A DNA stretch of 36,119 nt from Gyrodactylus bullatarudis (GCA_012064415.1 SSNU01000140.1:9928-46046), one strand, 5' to 3'. Shown: positions 19,075 through 29,306, numbered from the stretch's first letter. Numbers and translations are program-made. The notes: generated from the sequence alone by a model not told the origin.

Positions 19075-19860
19075 TAGTCAGCACTAGGGTGGTCCCAAAT
19101 TTTTGTTTTGCCGAACAAGTCAGCTGACAAAAGGTTCATATGTTAGAATAAATTCTTCGAAAACTAGGGGGCAGATTTTTGAAGAAATAACTTATCCATA
19201 GCTAGAGATATATCAATTTTTTAACACACCAAACGATTGTACTCATTTGATATATCAGTTAATTTCCAGCAGTATTTTCTGAAAAAGTTTGCATATAAAA
19301 TGTTTCCTCAATGTGTTATTCAGATTTAAAAGTCATGAATTTTTTAAATTGCCGCTTAATTTTCAATAAATTTTTACTACGTTTTCACTAAAATTTTGAA
19401 TATCTTTGACATTTGATGAGATTTTGGATCATTCCAATTGAAAATATTGTTCTATTGGGGAAGAGGATCCTCCATGCAAAATTCGATCTTCTATGATTCA
19501 TCTGGGAGGTTTTTGAAATTTTAAGCAATAAAAAAGTCAGGGAAAAAATTTTATCTCAAAAATCGACAAAATATTCTCTGACGACTTTATTCTTCAAGAG
19601 GAATATATTAGTTTCATGAGTTATTCGAAGAAATAAAATTTCACCTATCTCTAATAGTTGTATCGCCCATTTTCCTAAAATCTCCCATATTTATCGAAAA
19701 TTGAGCGGTAATCAGGATTTTCAAACTCGAATATCATTAAGAGGAAGCATTTTTAGCATGTAGTTTAACACAAAATATTGTTGAGAATTCATTAATTTAT
19801 CTGAAAAGTCTTTCGACGTAATGAGCTAAAAATTTGTCCCCCCCCCCCTAGTCAGCACTA
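19075..19860. mobile_element. Non-autonomous DNA transposon (MITE-like) with target-site duplication
   Basis: TAGTCAGCACTA occurs at 19075-19086 and again at 19849-19860. The 762 bp between them start GGGTGGTCCCAAATTTTTG and end in a mirror-like form (CAAATTTTT preceded by a G run when the right end is inverted; 11 C in a row at 19838-19848). So there are short terminal inverted repeats with G-rich tips. If the palindromic CTAG belongs to the element, the duplication is TCAGCA rather than 12 bp. There is no coding frame inside, so it must depend on a transposase from elsewhere. Superfamily not determined. Confidence 0.7.
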
Positions 19861-19960
19861 TGCAAATATTTTTCAGGAAATAAGGCAGCTTTTCAAATAG
19901 TATTAAATTTATGAATAATGTTTCGTGTTTAATGCTTTATTACATCAGAATCGGTAAATT

Positions 19961-21109
19961 TTAATATGGCTTTTTTCTATTTTTCTTCAGGGCATTAATT
20001 TTTAACTTTCTTATATTATTCATCATCAGATCTTTATATGTCAAGTTATTTTCAACGATACTTTGATCTGCACAATCATCTTCTATCCATGCTGCCAAAT
20101 TTGTAGAAGCTTTTATTTCAGCATAGTTATCAGCTTCATCGTCAGAAAAATAATTAATCATGAAATTAAAAAATACTTTTCCAGAATTATTACCATTTAG
20201 TGTTTTTGAGAAATCATTTATAGCAAGACTAACTGAAAGCATTAAACTATTGGTCGCATAAATTTTTCGTAATATTTTACAAACTTCATCTCGATATCTG
20301 ACATCTAAAAGTGCACCTATAAGAGCCCAACCTTGTTTATATTCATCCTCATTTTGCGTGGTAAAGATGAACGCACAATAGCCAAGAGCTAATAGTCTGT
20401 TGAAATTTATGTCTTGCTCTTCTTTGGATACGTAACGCTTAAATTTATCCTGATTTGAAATTGAAGCGAAACTTATTAAATCTTCATTTGACGCGTCTAC
20501 TATCTGGTTCCCACAATAACGGAGGCATAAAATATCATCTTTGAGTGTTCTAATAATCTCAAAGTAGTTACTTTCTAAATAACTTTTTGGTTTATTTGCT
20601 TCCATTTCAGCAAGGTTATCAGCTTCGATATTGCCCAAATAATTAATCATATATTTTTTAAATTTTATATCTGATTTTTGATTGTTCAATGAGTCTGCGA
20701 ATGGTTTTATCGTATCAACAGCTCTGAGCATCAAATGATTGTCTTTGTAAAGATTCGTCAGCTCTGGATATACAGCTGCACTATACCTTTTATCCAAAAG
20801 TGAGCCTACATGAACCCAATTTTTTTGATAATCAGCATCATGGAGTTCAGCGAAGATAAAAGCACAATATCCAATGGCCAAAAGTCTGTTGAAATAAATG
20901 TCATTCTCATATTTAGATTTGTAATTGGCGAATTTGAACTGATTTGAAATTAGGGAAAATTTTACAATATTCTCATTTGACATCTGATATATCTCTGCGA
21001 GGCACGTATTGAAATTTTCTACATCATCTCTAAATTCCTCACAAAGCTCTGGGTAGTGTTTTCCCCATAACTGGCTCATATTCAAAGAAATAACTTGTAT
21101 TCTATACAT
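19961..21109 (-). CDS. Unrecognised 382-residue protein of two homologous halves
   Basis: Intronless frame from ATG 21109 (a second ATG is at codon 11). AATAAA follows the stop by about 20 nt on the minus strand, which supports a real transcript. Residues ~17-172 and ~180-335 are the same unit at a constant offset of 163: ISNQ.KF, then FNRLLAIGYCAFIF / FNRLLALGYCAFIF, a Trp followed by VGSLLDKRY / IGALLDVRY, N.LML, and MINYLGNIEADNLAEME / MINYFSDDEADNYAEIK. The last ~45 residues are basic. No signal peptide; probably all-helical and soluble. I know no family with this text. The (I/Y)(N/Y)F.R(L)LA string faintly recalls a Bcl-2 BH1 segment, an untested idea. A tail fragment of a second copy lies at 18776-18842. 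Confidence 0.75.
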   Translation of the reverse strand: MYRIQVISLNMSQLWGKHYPELCEEFRDDVENFNTCLAEIYQMSNENIVKFSLISNQFKFANYKSKYENDIYFNRLLAIGYCAFIFAELHDADYQKNWVHVGSLLDKRYSAAVYPELTNLYKDNHLMLRAVDTIKPFADSLNNQKSDIKFKKYMINYLGNIEADNLAEMEANKPKSYLESNYFEIIRTLKDDILCLRYCGNQIVDASNEDLISFASISNQDKFKRYVSKEEQDINFNRLLALGYCAFIFTTQNEDEYKQGWALIGALLDVRYRDEVCKILRKIYATNSLMLSVSLAINDFSKTLNGNNSGKVFFNFMINYFSDDEADNYAEIKASTNLAAWIEDDCADQSIVENNLTYKDLMMNNIRKLKINALKKNRKKPY

Positions 21110-21648
21110 TGTATTTTATATACTTTCATGTGTGCGTAATTCGCAGAAAATTACTCATATTTTTATTCCGATTATAACTCAATGTTTATTTATGAATATT
21201 AAGGTTAGCAAAATTTTTCACCTCATTTTTCTGATAGAACTATCGATTCCAAGCATTATTTTGTATTTTTGAAGCATGTGTCGAAAATGCTGCACCATTA
21301 AAAAATTCAGTTTTAAAAATCCAGAATTTTTCTAAATCGCCACTCAATTTCCATTGAAATTTTATTAGGTTGTTTGAAAAATTCTCGGAAAAATTTTCAA
21401 TGCTAAATTTTGACTTTTTTCTTAAAAAAATTCATAGATCTAGTGATAGTCAAGATTAAGTATACACCTATAGAACCTGCTCTATTGTTTTAAATTTAAA
21501 TCATATTGAAACTTGAGGTATATCATTCGAAAGACGGAAAAATTCTTTTTAAAAATGTGGATTTTTTAATAATTTTATATTAAAATCAGTTAATATGAAT
21601 TTACTATTTTTCATTAAAATTTTTAGAGTGAATTGTAAGTATACACAA
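21110..21648. other. AT-rich stretch, no gene seen
   Basis: No supported frame or repeat. The first ~70 bp upstream of 21109 should hold the promoter of the two-repeat gene. The right end near 21640 is probably the outer end of the following Tc1-like element. Confidence 0.35.
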
Positions 21649-22427
21649 TTATTTACCATCTGATAAGATAACATTCCTGCATACTTTTTGGGATAAAATC
21701 ACCCAGAGATTTTCGATTAGATTCAAATCCAGGCTACCGACTGGCCAAGGAAGTACTTTTATATTATATATAACCATTTAATGGTTGATTTACACCGATG
21801 ACACGGAGCATTATCTTGTTGGAAAATTAGATCCTCATTTATAATTTCCTCTTCGAATGAGTGTAAATGCTCTTTAAGAAGATTTTGGTAAGAAGTTGAA
21901 TTGAGCTTTTCATCAATAACAATTAAACTAGAGGTTCCTCTGCTAGTTATTGATCCCCAGATCATAACACTACCTCCACCGAATCCTCGCTTCATTCGAA
22001 ATGGTTTTGATCGCCTCTTGTCCATCCAACATGAAGTTGTGCCATCTGGACCATCGAGATTAAATTTTTTCTCATCAGAAAATATGACTTTGCTCCAATC
22101 TCGATTTCCAATGATTTTTTCATAAGCCCAACTCTTTCTTGATTCCATGTCTCTAGAACTCAGATTTGGAGTATTCTTAGGTTTCCCCCAATGAAGATTC
22201 GGATCTTTCTTTAAACTTCTTTGAATTATACTAATACTTGCATTTAAATTCAATTCAGATTTTATTCTGGATGCCGTATATCTTTTATTTACTACCAAAT
22301 ATTTGATTTTCGCTCTTACTGAGTTGGGAATTAATTGCTTTGGACCTCTCTTCTTCAAGGGATTTTTTTTCTTAATGAACAGCTTGCTTATAGTTCTCGC
22401 AGTGCATCTAATAAAGCTAGTTGACAT
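21649..22427 (-). pseudogene. Tc1/mariner transposase, frameshifted (element A)
   Basis: The minus-strand frame from 22427 has a basic helical N-terminal part (KKKNPLKKRGPKQLIP, then RYTASRIKSELNL), then the catalytic core: VIFSDEKKFNLDGPDG with the first Asp, SVMIWGSITSRGTSSL, and FQQDNAPCHR with the second Asp. It stops at about 21759; in another frame WPVGSLDLNLIENLW carries the third catalytic residue, then a stop at 21649-21651. So one frameshift near 21770 separates the DDE triad. The start may be incomplete: the usual first HTH is not in this frame. Short imperfect inverted ends (TATTTACC near 21650 and near 22505) may be the element's termini. Such transposases insert at TA sites. Confidence 0.85.
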
Positions 22428-22825
22428 GAAGATGAGAAAATACTCACAATTTTTTTGAGCGAAGTTCTGCGTTTCTGTCCACCACCCATGTAATGTCTGT
22501 ACGGTAAATAGTTATTTGATAAGTGTTTGTTTCATGTAACTATTGGTATTAAGAATTGAGAAAAAGACAAAATGAGTCATATTCTGGAACAAGCGCCAAA
22601 GACATTCCTAAGCTCCAAACTTGGGTTTGTATTAGTGAATAATCTATAGAAAGTTTAATTAAAAAGTTACTGAATTCAAATTACTCTCATAAAAGTTTTT
22701 GGTTTTTGGCATTTTCTATCAAAGATTTGTTTTCGTTCGGTGGCAAGTTTTAATTATAAACAAAAATAAATGAAAAGACATCGTTTAAAATTGAGTGATA
22801 ATTTGAAAAATAATCATTTCTGATC

Positions 22826-23203
22826 ATGTGTTTAACCACTGAACAGCACCGAGTAATTCTGCTCTTAAAAGCTCAAAACATGAAAGTTATTGAAATTGCT
22901 AGAGAAATGCGAGTTTCTCCAGCCACTATTTATAGAGTATTAGCGCGTAAAGTACAACCGGACTTCAAAGCTCCTGGAAGGAAAAAGATTCTAACGAATC
23001 GAGAAAAAGTCAGGCTCACTATGATATTAAAAAGACATCATACGTGGACTATAAAAGATATCAGAAAAACTTTCTATCCTGAAATTAGCTATAACACTTT
23101 TTTCAAGTTAGAAGTACTGTATAACTTTCCATCATTTTTGAAACGTACGCAGATTAGGATTCAGTTTGGTGAACGGAATGATCAAACAAATCTTAACCAA
23201 TAA
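22826..23203 (+). pseudogene. Tc1/mariner transposase N-terminal half (element B, plus copy)
   Basis: ATG at 22826 opens MCLTTEQHRVILLLKAQNMK then VIEIAREMRVSPATIYRVLA, a clear helix-turn-helix, followed by KAPGRKKILTNREKVRLTMI, the second DNA-binding part, and TIKDIRKTFYPEISYNTFFK. The frame stops at 23203 before any catalytic motif. The part from about 23055 to 23200 is present again, inverted, at 23710-23855. This copy therefore joins tail to tail with a minus-strand copy of the same transposase. Confidence 0.78.
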
Positions 23204-23224
23204 ATCAAATAAATCTTTAAACAT

Positions 23225-23857
23225 TCATTAAACCAAATAAATTTTCGATGGGATTTAAATCTGGACTATTGCTTGGATATCCTTGAAGATAAGTAATCCC
23301 TTTATTGAATGTTTGGGTCTGAATGTTTAAAGATTTATCTTACTAATCTGGATACGCGTGGTCTGGCATCGTCTATAAGAAGCCTCAGTGTTCTTCGTTG
23401 GTATCCTGGATATGAAAAAAGGTTTATGTTTAAGCACCTTTGGACTTCATGCTGGTCCATTGTGCCGTTTACTAGGGTAAATTCTTCCAAATTTCATCTA
23501 AGAACATTTTCTTAGCGCAATATTTCATTTTCGGTCGAATACGAGTATGAATACGCCGGAAGTTTCTGGACACCAAAACTTTACCTCTACCAATAAGTTT
23601 TACATTTTGGAATGTGACTTCATCAATAAAAATAACTTCCTTCCAAAAGGTCAAAGGATGATTCATATAATTTCTTGAGAATATCTTCCTATCCTGAACA
23701 TTTTTTTTGGTTAAGTTTTGTTTGATCATTCCGTTCACCAAACGGAATCCTAATCTACGTACGTTTCTAAAATGATGGAAAGTTATACAGTACTTCTAAC
23801 TTGAAAAAAGTTTTATAGCTAATTTCAGGATAGAAAGTTTTTCTGATATCTTTTCAC
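23225..23857 (-). pseudogene. Tc1/mariner transposase catalytic half (element B, minus copy)
   Basis: On the minus strand the text begins in the middle (IRKTFYPEIS..), runs through FGERNDQTKLNQKK, then KEVIFIDEVTFQNVKLIGRG with the first Asp, then in a shifted frame LRLLIDDARPRVSRL with the second Asp, and in a further frame GYPSNSPDLNPIENLF with the third catalytic residue near 23240-23280. There are at least two frameshifts and the N-terminal DNA-binding part is absent. With the plus copy at 22826 it would cover one whole transposase, so this is an inverted partial duplication of one element. Confidence 0.75.
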
Positions 23858-23925
23858 TCTCAATATAAATCAGAAATCAAGATAGTTAATTTGAAATAGA
23901 TTCAAGGATTTAACAGTGGCTTCAT

Positions 23926-24289
23926 CAATCAATAATCCAAACCAGGCATTGGAAATTGAATGGAAAAATCTTCAATTCTTTTTCTTAATTCGCTTAATTG
24001 CAATATGATCTCTTCATTGGAAGAGCATGATCAATATTCAATGATTTCAAGTCCAAAATACAAATATGATTATCAGTGCCGTGTAAGAAAACATTGATAT
24101 TATTCTTAGTGAAAAATTCACAAAGTTTTTTAGCGTTCTTCAACACATTCGAAGAAGTCGTATAATCAAGTTATAGTGATTTCAATTCCTTCTAGTATGA
24201 ATTTTCCAATCACTTCAAAATCTTTCAAAACACATTCTGCTGGTACTCAGAAAACTCAGGCTGGGAAGTCGTATAATCAAGTTATATCT
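23926..24289 (-). pseudogene. SHMT: Scrambled SHMT fragment (piece c)
   Basis: Reading the minus strand: PEFSEYQQNV, a jump to FEVIGKFILEGIEIT (normally ~100 residues later), a second copy of a 22-nt string (GAAGTCGTATAATCAAGTTA plus TA on the plus strand, at 24154 and 24267), then back to LKNAKKLCEFFTKNN and DNHICILDLKSLNID, and finally a jump to the C-terminal end (HALPMKR.., FPMPGLDY). Exon order is broken and the frame changes. It shares its first deletion junction with piece d at 30227, so both descend from one damaged copy. Confidence 0.82.
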
Positions 24290-24485
24290 TGTACAATACT
24301 CTAAGTAATGGACGAAAGAACTCTGTCAATGTTTCCTTATTATTTCTTAGCTTAATGGAAATGCTCTTTGGATTATCTGGGAGTCTTTTGGTCATTTTCG
24401 AGTTATATGCATCCAACGTTCTTCTTTATAAATTTCATTACTTACAAATTTTTACAACTTTTTACGGAAAATGGAATTCATGAGC
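24290..24485. repeat. Segment shared, inverted, with 29885-30030, joined to a fold-back piece
   Basis: TCTGTCAATGTTTCCTTATT through CATCCAACGTTCTTCTTTATA (about 24318-24430) matches 29904-30018 on the other strand nearly base for base. About 150 bp present at 30031-30180 are absent here. From 24440 the sequence (TTTTACAACTTTTTACGG, AATTCATGAGCATCAG) is a short piece of the fold-back family at 2360-2400. Confidence 0.65.
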
Positions 24486-24577
24486 ATCAGAGTCAAATTT
24501 CCACTAATTTAAACCTTCCATTAGCCATTGTAACATTATCATAATTCTGTTCGAGAAGAATTTGAGAATATACTGTT

Positions 24578-24662
24578 TACTATTTTTTTGATAGAAAAAT
24601 GAATATTTTTTTGATAGAAAAATGAATATTTTTTTGATACAAAAATGAATATTTTTTTGAAT
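24578..24662. repeat. Tandem repeat, 23-bp unit, about 3.5 copies
   Basis: The unit ATTTTTTTGATAGAAAAATGA plus AT repeats with one base change in the last copy (GATACAAAAA). The related sequence at about 5540-5575 has a single unit, so the array grew locally in this copy. Confidence 0.7.
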
Positions 24663-24699
24663 GAGCTGTGAATCATTTAGCAAGAATAAATTTAAACAC

Positions 24700-25417
24700 A
24701 CCCTTAAAATTCAAATATATGACCAGCCTGAAATCATGATCAAAAATAGTCATTTTTTTAATATACCCTAAATTTCATAAATTAGAAATTTTCAGAAAAA
24801 AATTAGCTAAATTTGTGATCAAAAATAGTCCTATATTTCATATTCGTTATCAGTGTATTCTTATTTTTCAATCATTGGAATGGCCCTTGAAATGGCTCTT
24901 AAAGATTTCCGAAATCATCTGTAAAACCATGAGATTTAGTTTTTGCAACTTTCTAAATTAATTAAAATGTATTAACATCCGTTTTACTACGCTTTTAGCT
25001 TTTCTGAGATAAATTTGTACTTTGTAGTCTTCAATTATAACTATGCAATACTATGCCCGAGAAATACGCTTTTACTCAATTCAAGTTAACGTCTATTATT
25101 TGTAAAATCCTTTTATATTAGATTTAGTCTGAATTTTAACCTATTTTATATGGAGTTGGGAATTTGTAAGAAAAATTTGGCGGAGTCTTAAAATTTGACC
25201 ATATTTTTCCTTAAAGCAGGCTACATGATCCATAGATCCCAGGAAATCTACATAAAATCCGAGTTATGAATTTGAGTTCATTAGATTGTATTAGATCATA
25301 ATCTTATTTTCATGAATTTTGAACTCAAAAGGGCTTATAAGAATGATCATTTCGAAATATTCGATCTTGACGAAAAATTTATAAAATCGAGTGCTAGTTA
25401 TATGTTGACATCTGATG
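24700..25417. repeat. Long interspersed repeat, copy 2 (inverse of 3262-3915)
   Basis: Same landmarks as copy 1 in reverse order, for example TTTCATATTCGTTATCAGTG near 24837 and GACCATATTTTTCCTTAAAGC near 25197. This copy has an internal near-duplicate of ~50 bp (GATCAAAAATAGTC at about 24739 and 24818) that copy 1 has once. No coding frame. Confidence 0.72.
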
Positions 25418-25611
25418 AATTGCCTCATGTGTTTGAGTCTATGAAGTCTGGATTTTTTCGGAGATTATTTTCAATTTTCACAACTTAATGGCTCATTGGT
25501 TATTTCTTTTTCGTTGGTTATTTCTCTTTCATCGAGTAAGGTTGTCTAATCTCTGCTCTCTCTAGATTATTGATTACTTATTATCGATTACAAAATTCCT
25601 TGTGTAATAAA

Positions 25612-26351
25612 ATGGTGATCCCACCAAAACGAACAAGGACTAACAGTGGTACCTACGATACCAAGAAGACGACTGAATTAAAAAAATTAAAAGACCAAAT
25701 GGCAACTTTACTAGAACAGAAGAAAATCCTTGAAGATCAAAACAAAGCTCTCCAAGATCAAGTCAACGGCTTACTTGAAAGAATCAACTCAATTGAAGTG
25801 AAACAGAAATCCTGTGAGTTCTTTCCAGATTTCTCTTAGATAACAAAGAAAAGATTTCCTCTATATCGCTTAACGAACTTAAGGCATTAGATAAAAAATT
25901 TCATTTTATAAATAATGAAATTGAACAAAGAAATGTTAGATCAAAAAATATAATATTGTACAATGTTGATGAAGAATCTGATAAGTCTTTATCACAAGTA
26001 GCATCAGATATAATCAAAAAAGTAGACCCAGTTTTTCCCAATAAGATTTTAAATGTTATAAGAGTAGGTCAACCTAATTCAAAAAAGAGACCTATTAAAA
26101 TAATCACAGATGCAAAAGTTAAAAAGAATTTTTTCGAAAAAAAAGAAAAATTATACAATTCTGAAAATAGAAGCACTTATAATGAAATAAGAATTTCTCG
26201 CGATAAAACCATACTGCAACAATGTGTTGCAAATGCTATTTATCATGAAAAAAAAATTTTAAGAAACTTAAAAATAACTCAAGCAAAAACTTCTAACATG
26301 GATATCGGAAATGATGCTAATGACAAAATAAATGAGACCTTTCGAGCGTAA
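25612..26351 (+). CDS. L1-type ORF1 RNA-binding protein with a 26-nt intron
   Basis: Exon 1 25612-25813, intron 25814-25839 (GTGAGT...TCTCTTAG), exon 2 25840-26351; joined they give 237 residues without a stop, while read-through stops at once. Residues ~20-65 are a heptad coiled coil (TELKKLKDQMATLLEQKKIL, NKALQDQVNGLLERINSIEV). Next comes EIEQRNVRSKNIILYNVDEE and NVIRVGQPNSKKRPIKIITD, then KVKKNFFEKKEKLYNSENR. This is the coiled coil plus RRM-like layout of ORF1 proteins of L1-like and related non-LTR elements. Those act as nucleic-acid chaperones. No ORF2 follows. Either a domesticated ORF1 gene, or an element fragment in which a short insert became spliceable. Confidence 0.75.
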
Positions 26352-27009
26352 TCTACTCATTTTTTTATTACCTTATGCTCTAATATTCATTTACATTTTT
26401 TTATTCTATCCTATTCTTATAAAAATAATAATATTCACACTATAAAATCATATCCAAACAAACTATAGTGATTTCTTTAAACTTAAAAACCCTAAAACAG
26501 ATGTTACTCCTTTTTCCTCACCCCCCTTTCTTCCTAAGCATAAGTCGAACATAATAATAGCAAATTCTCTACTTAACACCTCTTTTATTCTATCAGGTGA
26601 TGAGTTAAGTCATCTTTAACTTTATCTATGCTGTTAGTCATTTTATAAGAAAGGCGATGCCTGAGAATAAGAAGAGATTGAGCTCTATTTCGGGCATACT
26701 CTTCAGTCTTTACATGCCAAATATAAATACATCAATATTACAAGAAAGAGTTTGATTGGTCAGCCTTTCATAGGTAGTAATAGTTTCTGAGTATACATGA
26801 GAATAGATATGAATATGGGTCCCCTCACACGAGCCATGCGAGGGGTGAAAATGTACAATTGTTTGTGTGTAATTAATTACTCTCTTTTGTTTAATGTTCT
26901 CTTTTGAGATTTCTTGTATCCAAATTAGGATTACAATTAAAATTAAAATGAATTGGGGGGGGGGGTTAAAAAGGGTGTATAATTTATAAGTCATGAGTCA
27001 TGGCAATGA
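26352..27009. other. Non-coding stretch with poly-C and poly-G tracts
   Basis: Contains CACCCCCC at about 26520 and a run of 10 G near 26955-26964, plus an imperfect short palindrome CCCTCACACGAGCCATGCGAG near 26822. No gene. The right end should hold the 3' UTR of the minus-strand PLE; I saw no hammerhead core there. Confidence 0.4.
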
Positions 27010-28841
27010 TTAAAATTGTCTCGTTTGGAAAAAGGAGGTAATGTTTGTTTTTATTGGGGGTTTGGTTGTTATTGTTACCTGTTCAATGTTCCTCCTCTCT
27101 GTTTCGATAGGTTTCCTTTTGTTCCCAAGAATGGGTTTTGGAAGAATTAGAGGTTGAATGAACTTTTTTTGGACACATAGACTGGGTTGTTCCTTTTCTA
27201 TGAGTATTGCCTCGGCTGTTTTGAGAGCTGCGATGCTGTTTCCTGTTTGTCTGTAAATGATTTCAAAATTTTCATGGGAAACCTTTTCTTCGCATTCTCT
27301 AACGTGTTGCCTTATGGCTGTCGAACCTGTGTACAAGTGTTCGGAGACTCTTTCTTCGAGTCTTCTTGTTGTATGACCAATGTACTCTGCATTACAAAGG
27401 CATTTGAATTTGTATACCACATATGATTCTGATAATGGGTTTGGTCTGTCTTTCGTTTTGTTTGTGAACATTCTCTTCGATTTAAAATGAAATCTTGGCT
27501 CAAACATGGGAAATGTTGACTCACACCATTGTTTTATTTTGCTTTTGGTTGTGTTTTCCAAGACCTCTCCTTTGAATGGCAAGAATATGTTAATTTTCTC
27601 TTTCGACTCTAGGTTTTCATCCTTTGGTTCGTCCCATTTCAAAGCATTTTCCACGAAGCCTGCTGGATAATTGTTTTCGGTGAACACTTGCTTGAGTTTG
27701 ATTTTTTCGTCCTCTAAGCAATCTGATGATACTAGTTTTTCTAGTCTCGAGAATAGTGATTTCACCAATCCCTTTTTTGTAGACTTTGGAGAGAAAGAGT
27801 TGAAATTTAGGAGTTTACCTGTAAAAGTTGATTTTCTGAAGATTTTTCTTTGTATTTGACCATTTTCTTGTCTGTATAACAAGAGCTCTAAGAACGGCAT
27901 TTGGTTCATTGCTTCTACTTCCATGGTGAATTTTAGATTCTCATGGGCAGTATTCGCAGCTTCTAAAAGGCAGTTTAGTTCTAAGTTCTTGTCTACGATC
28001 ATGAAGATGTCGTCAACATATCTTCTGTAGATTTTAGCTTTGCTGATGAGGGGTGCTAGTGATCTTGATTCTAGTTTTCCCATGAAAATTTCTGCAAGCA
28101 AAGGACCTAATGGTGTACCCATGGCTACACCATCTGTTTGGATGTATATTTTGTTATCAAAAGATAGAGCAACGTCTTTGCAACACAAAAATAACAACCG
28201 CTTTAACAGTACAGGTGGAATCGGAAATCCTTCAATATCTTTGGATATTTTACAGATAAATTCCACTGTTTCGGCCAGGGGGACATTTGTGAACAGAGAT
28301 GATACGTCTAGTGATAACATTTTTCCTTCATTGATGTTTAAGTTGTCCACCACCTCAACAAATTCAAATGAATCTTTAAGGGAGTATTTGCAGATTTTGT
28401 TTTTGATTGGTTTTAGAATCCAACTAACCATTTCGCAATTTTCCTCGTTGGTGACTGGCACATGTCTAGTATGGGACGAAATTGTATTAATGACTCGTCT
28501 TCATCGTGCTTCAATTTGTGAATTTTTGGTAGTCCATAAAGTTTGTTAAAAGTCGAGTTTTTCACTCTGAGTTCATCAAACAATTTTTGGTCAATGATTT
28601 TCTTTGATCTCAAGATTTTCAGCAAAACCAGACATTTCTCTTCTAGAATTTTCGGATTGTAGTCTGATGCCTTAATTCTTGTTCTCTTAAATTTGGAGGT
28701 GTCCGACAGAAGCTTTTTGATTCCACTGACATATGTCCTCTTTTTGATGAGGGCCCATCCATTTCCTTTGTCAAGTCTTGAAAGGATATTCTCTTCATTT
28801 CTTTTTAGTCTATTGATTGAGGTCCAATGTCTTGATGAATG
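27010..28841 (-). pseudogene. Penelope-like retroelement copy 3, nearly complete RT plus GIY-YIG
   Basis: From ~28841 the minus strand reads the end of the PLE N-terminal domain (RLDKGNGWALIKK), LYGLPKIHK and RPILDMCQSPTRKIAKWLVG; a single one-base frameshift at about 28425 follows. Then ~470 clean codons: SLDVSSLFTNVPLAET, QTDGVAMGTPLGPLLAEIFM, YRRYVDDIFMI with the catalytic pair, MPFLELLLYRQENGQIQRKI, and the endonuclease YKFKCLCNAEYIGHTTRRLE with EHL, IRQHV and a late Glu in TAEAILIEKEQP. It ends ITSFFQTRQF. Catalytic residues of both domains look intact. The 5' end is cut, so it cannot be complete. It is distinct from copies 1 and 2 in sequence (a different PLE subfamily). Confidence 0.92.
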
Positions 28842-28861
28842 AAAATTTAAAATGTAAACTA

Positions 28862-28905
28862 GCGAATAAATGTGTTGTTCTAATAAATTATCTATCTATC
28901 TATTT
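28862..28905. repeat. Short TCTA microsatellite with AATAAA upstream
   Basis: AGCGAATAAATGTG and TAATAAATTATCTATCTATC sit next to the cut 5' end of PLE copy 3. Many non-LTR elements end in such short tandem tails, so this may be the 3' tip of an otherwise lost element on the plus strand, but there is no coding part to prove it. Confidence 0.4.
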
Positions 28906-29306
28906 TATAATGGGATTCGAAAAATAAATTTTTTCCTGACTATCCGTAACATATTTTTGAATAAATTTAGGTTCTAATGTTTATTTTCATAGTGGCACTT
29001 GGAGCTTTTACACAGAAAAGAAAAATTTTCCTAAATTCAATTCGAAAAGTTTACTGTTCTGATGCCCATGAATTCCATTTTCCGTAAAAAGCTCTAAAAA
29101 AGTTTCGTAAAAGTTGTAAAAAATTGTATAACCCTAATATGTTGAATATATGTTCATTGGTACCCAAAATATTTGTATTTTTTTCGTCTTCACAGGAAAA
29201 CAAAATTTTTTTCATACAATCCTGATTAATACTAGGGTATATCGATAGGAAGAAGCTTACCTATCAGCCTTTTCTATAGAACTGCGGAGGGGATGCTAGT
29301 CTCTTA
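28905..29306. repeat. Fold-back family, inverted partial copy
   Basis: ATTTTATAATGGGATTCGAA, ATAGTGGCACTTGGAGCTTT, GATGCCCATGAATTCCATTT, TATCGATAGGAAGAAGC and CGGAGGGGATGCTAGT appear in reverse order and orientation at 2180-2590. It represents one half of the palindrome plus the outer segment. Confidence 0.7.

Noticed and set aside
26710..26994. 94-residue minus-strand ORF
   Set aside because: Low-complexity Ile/Leu-rich text from AT-rich DNA and a poly-G tract; no motif, no neighbour support.
27187..28549. Plus-strand ORFs of 60-169 residues
   Set aside because: All are shadows of the minus-strand PLE gene, whose motifs are unambiguous.
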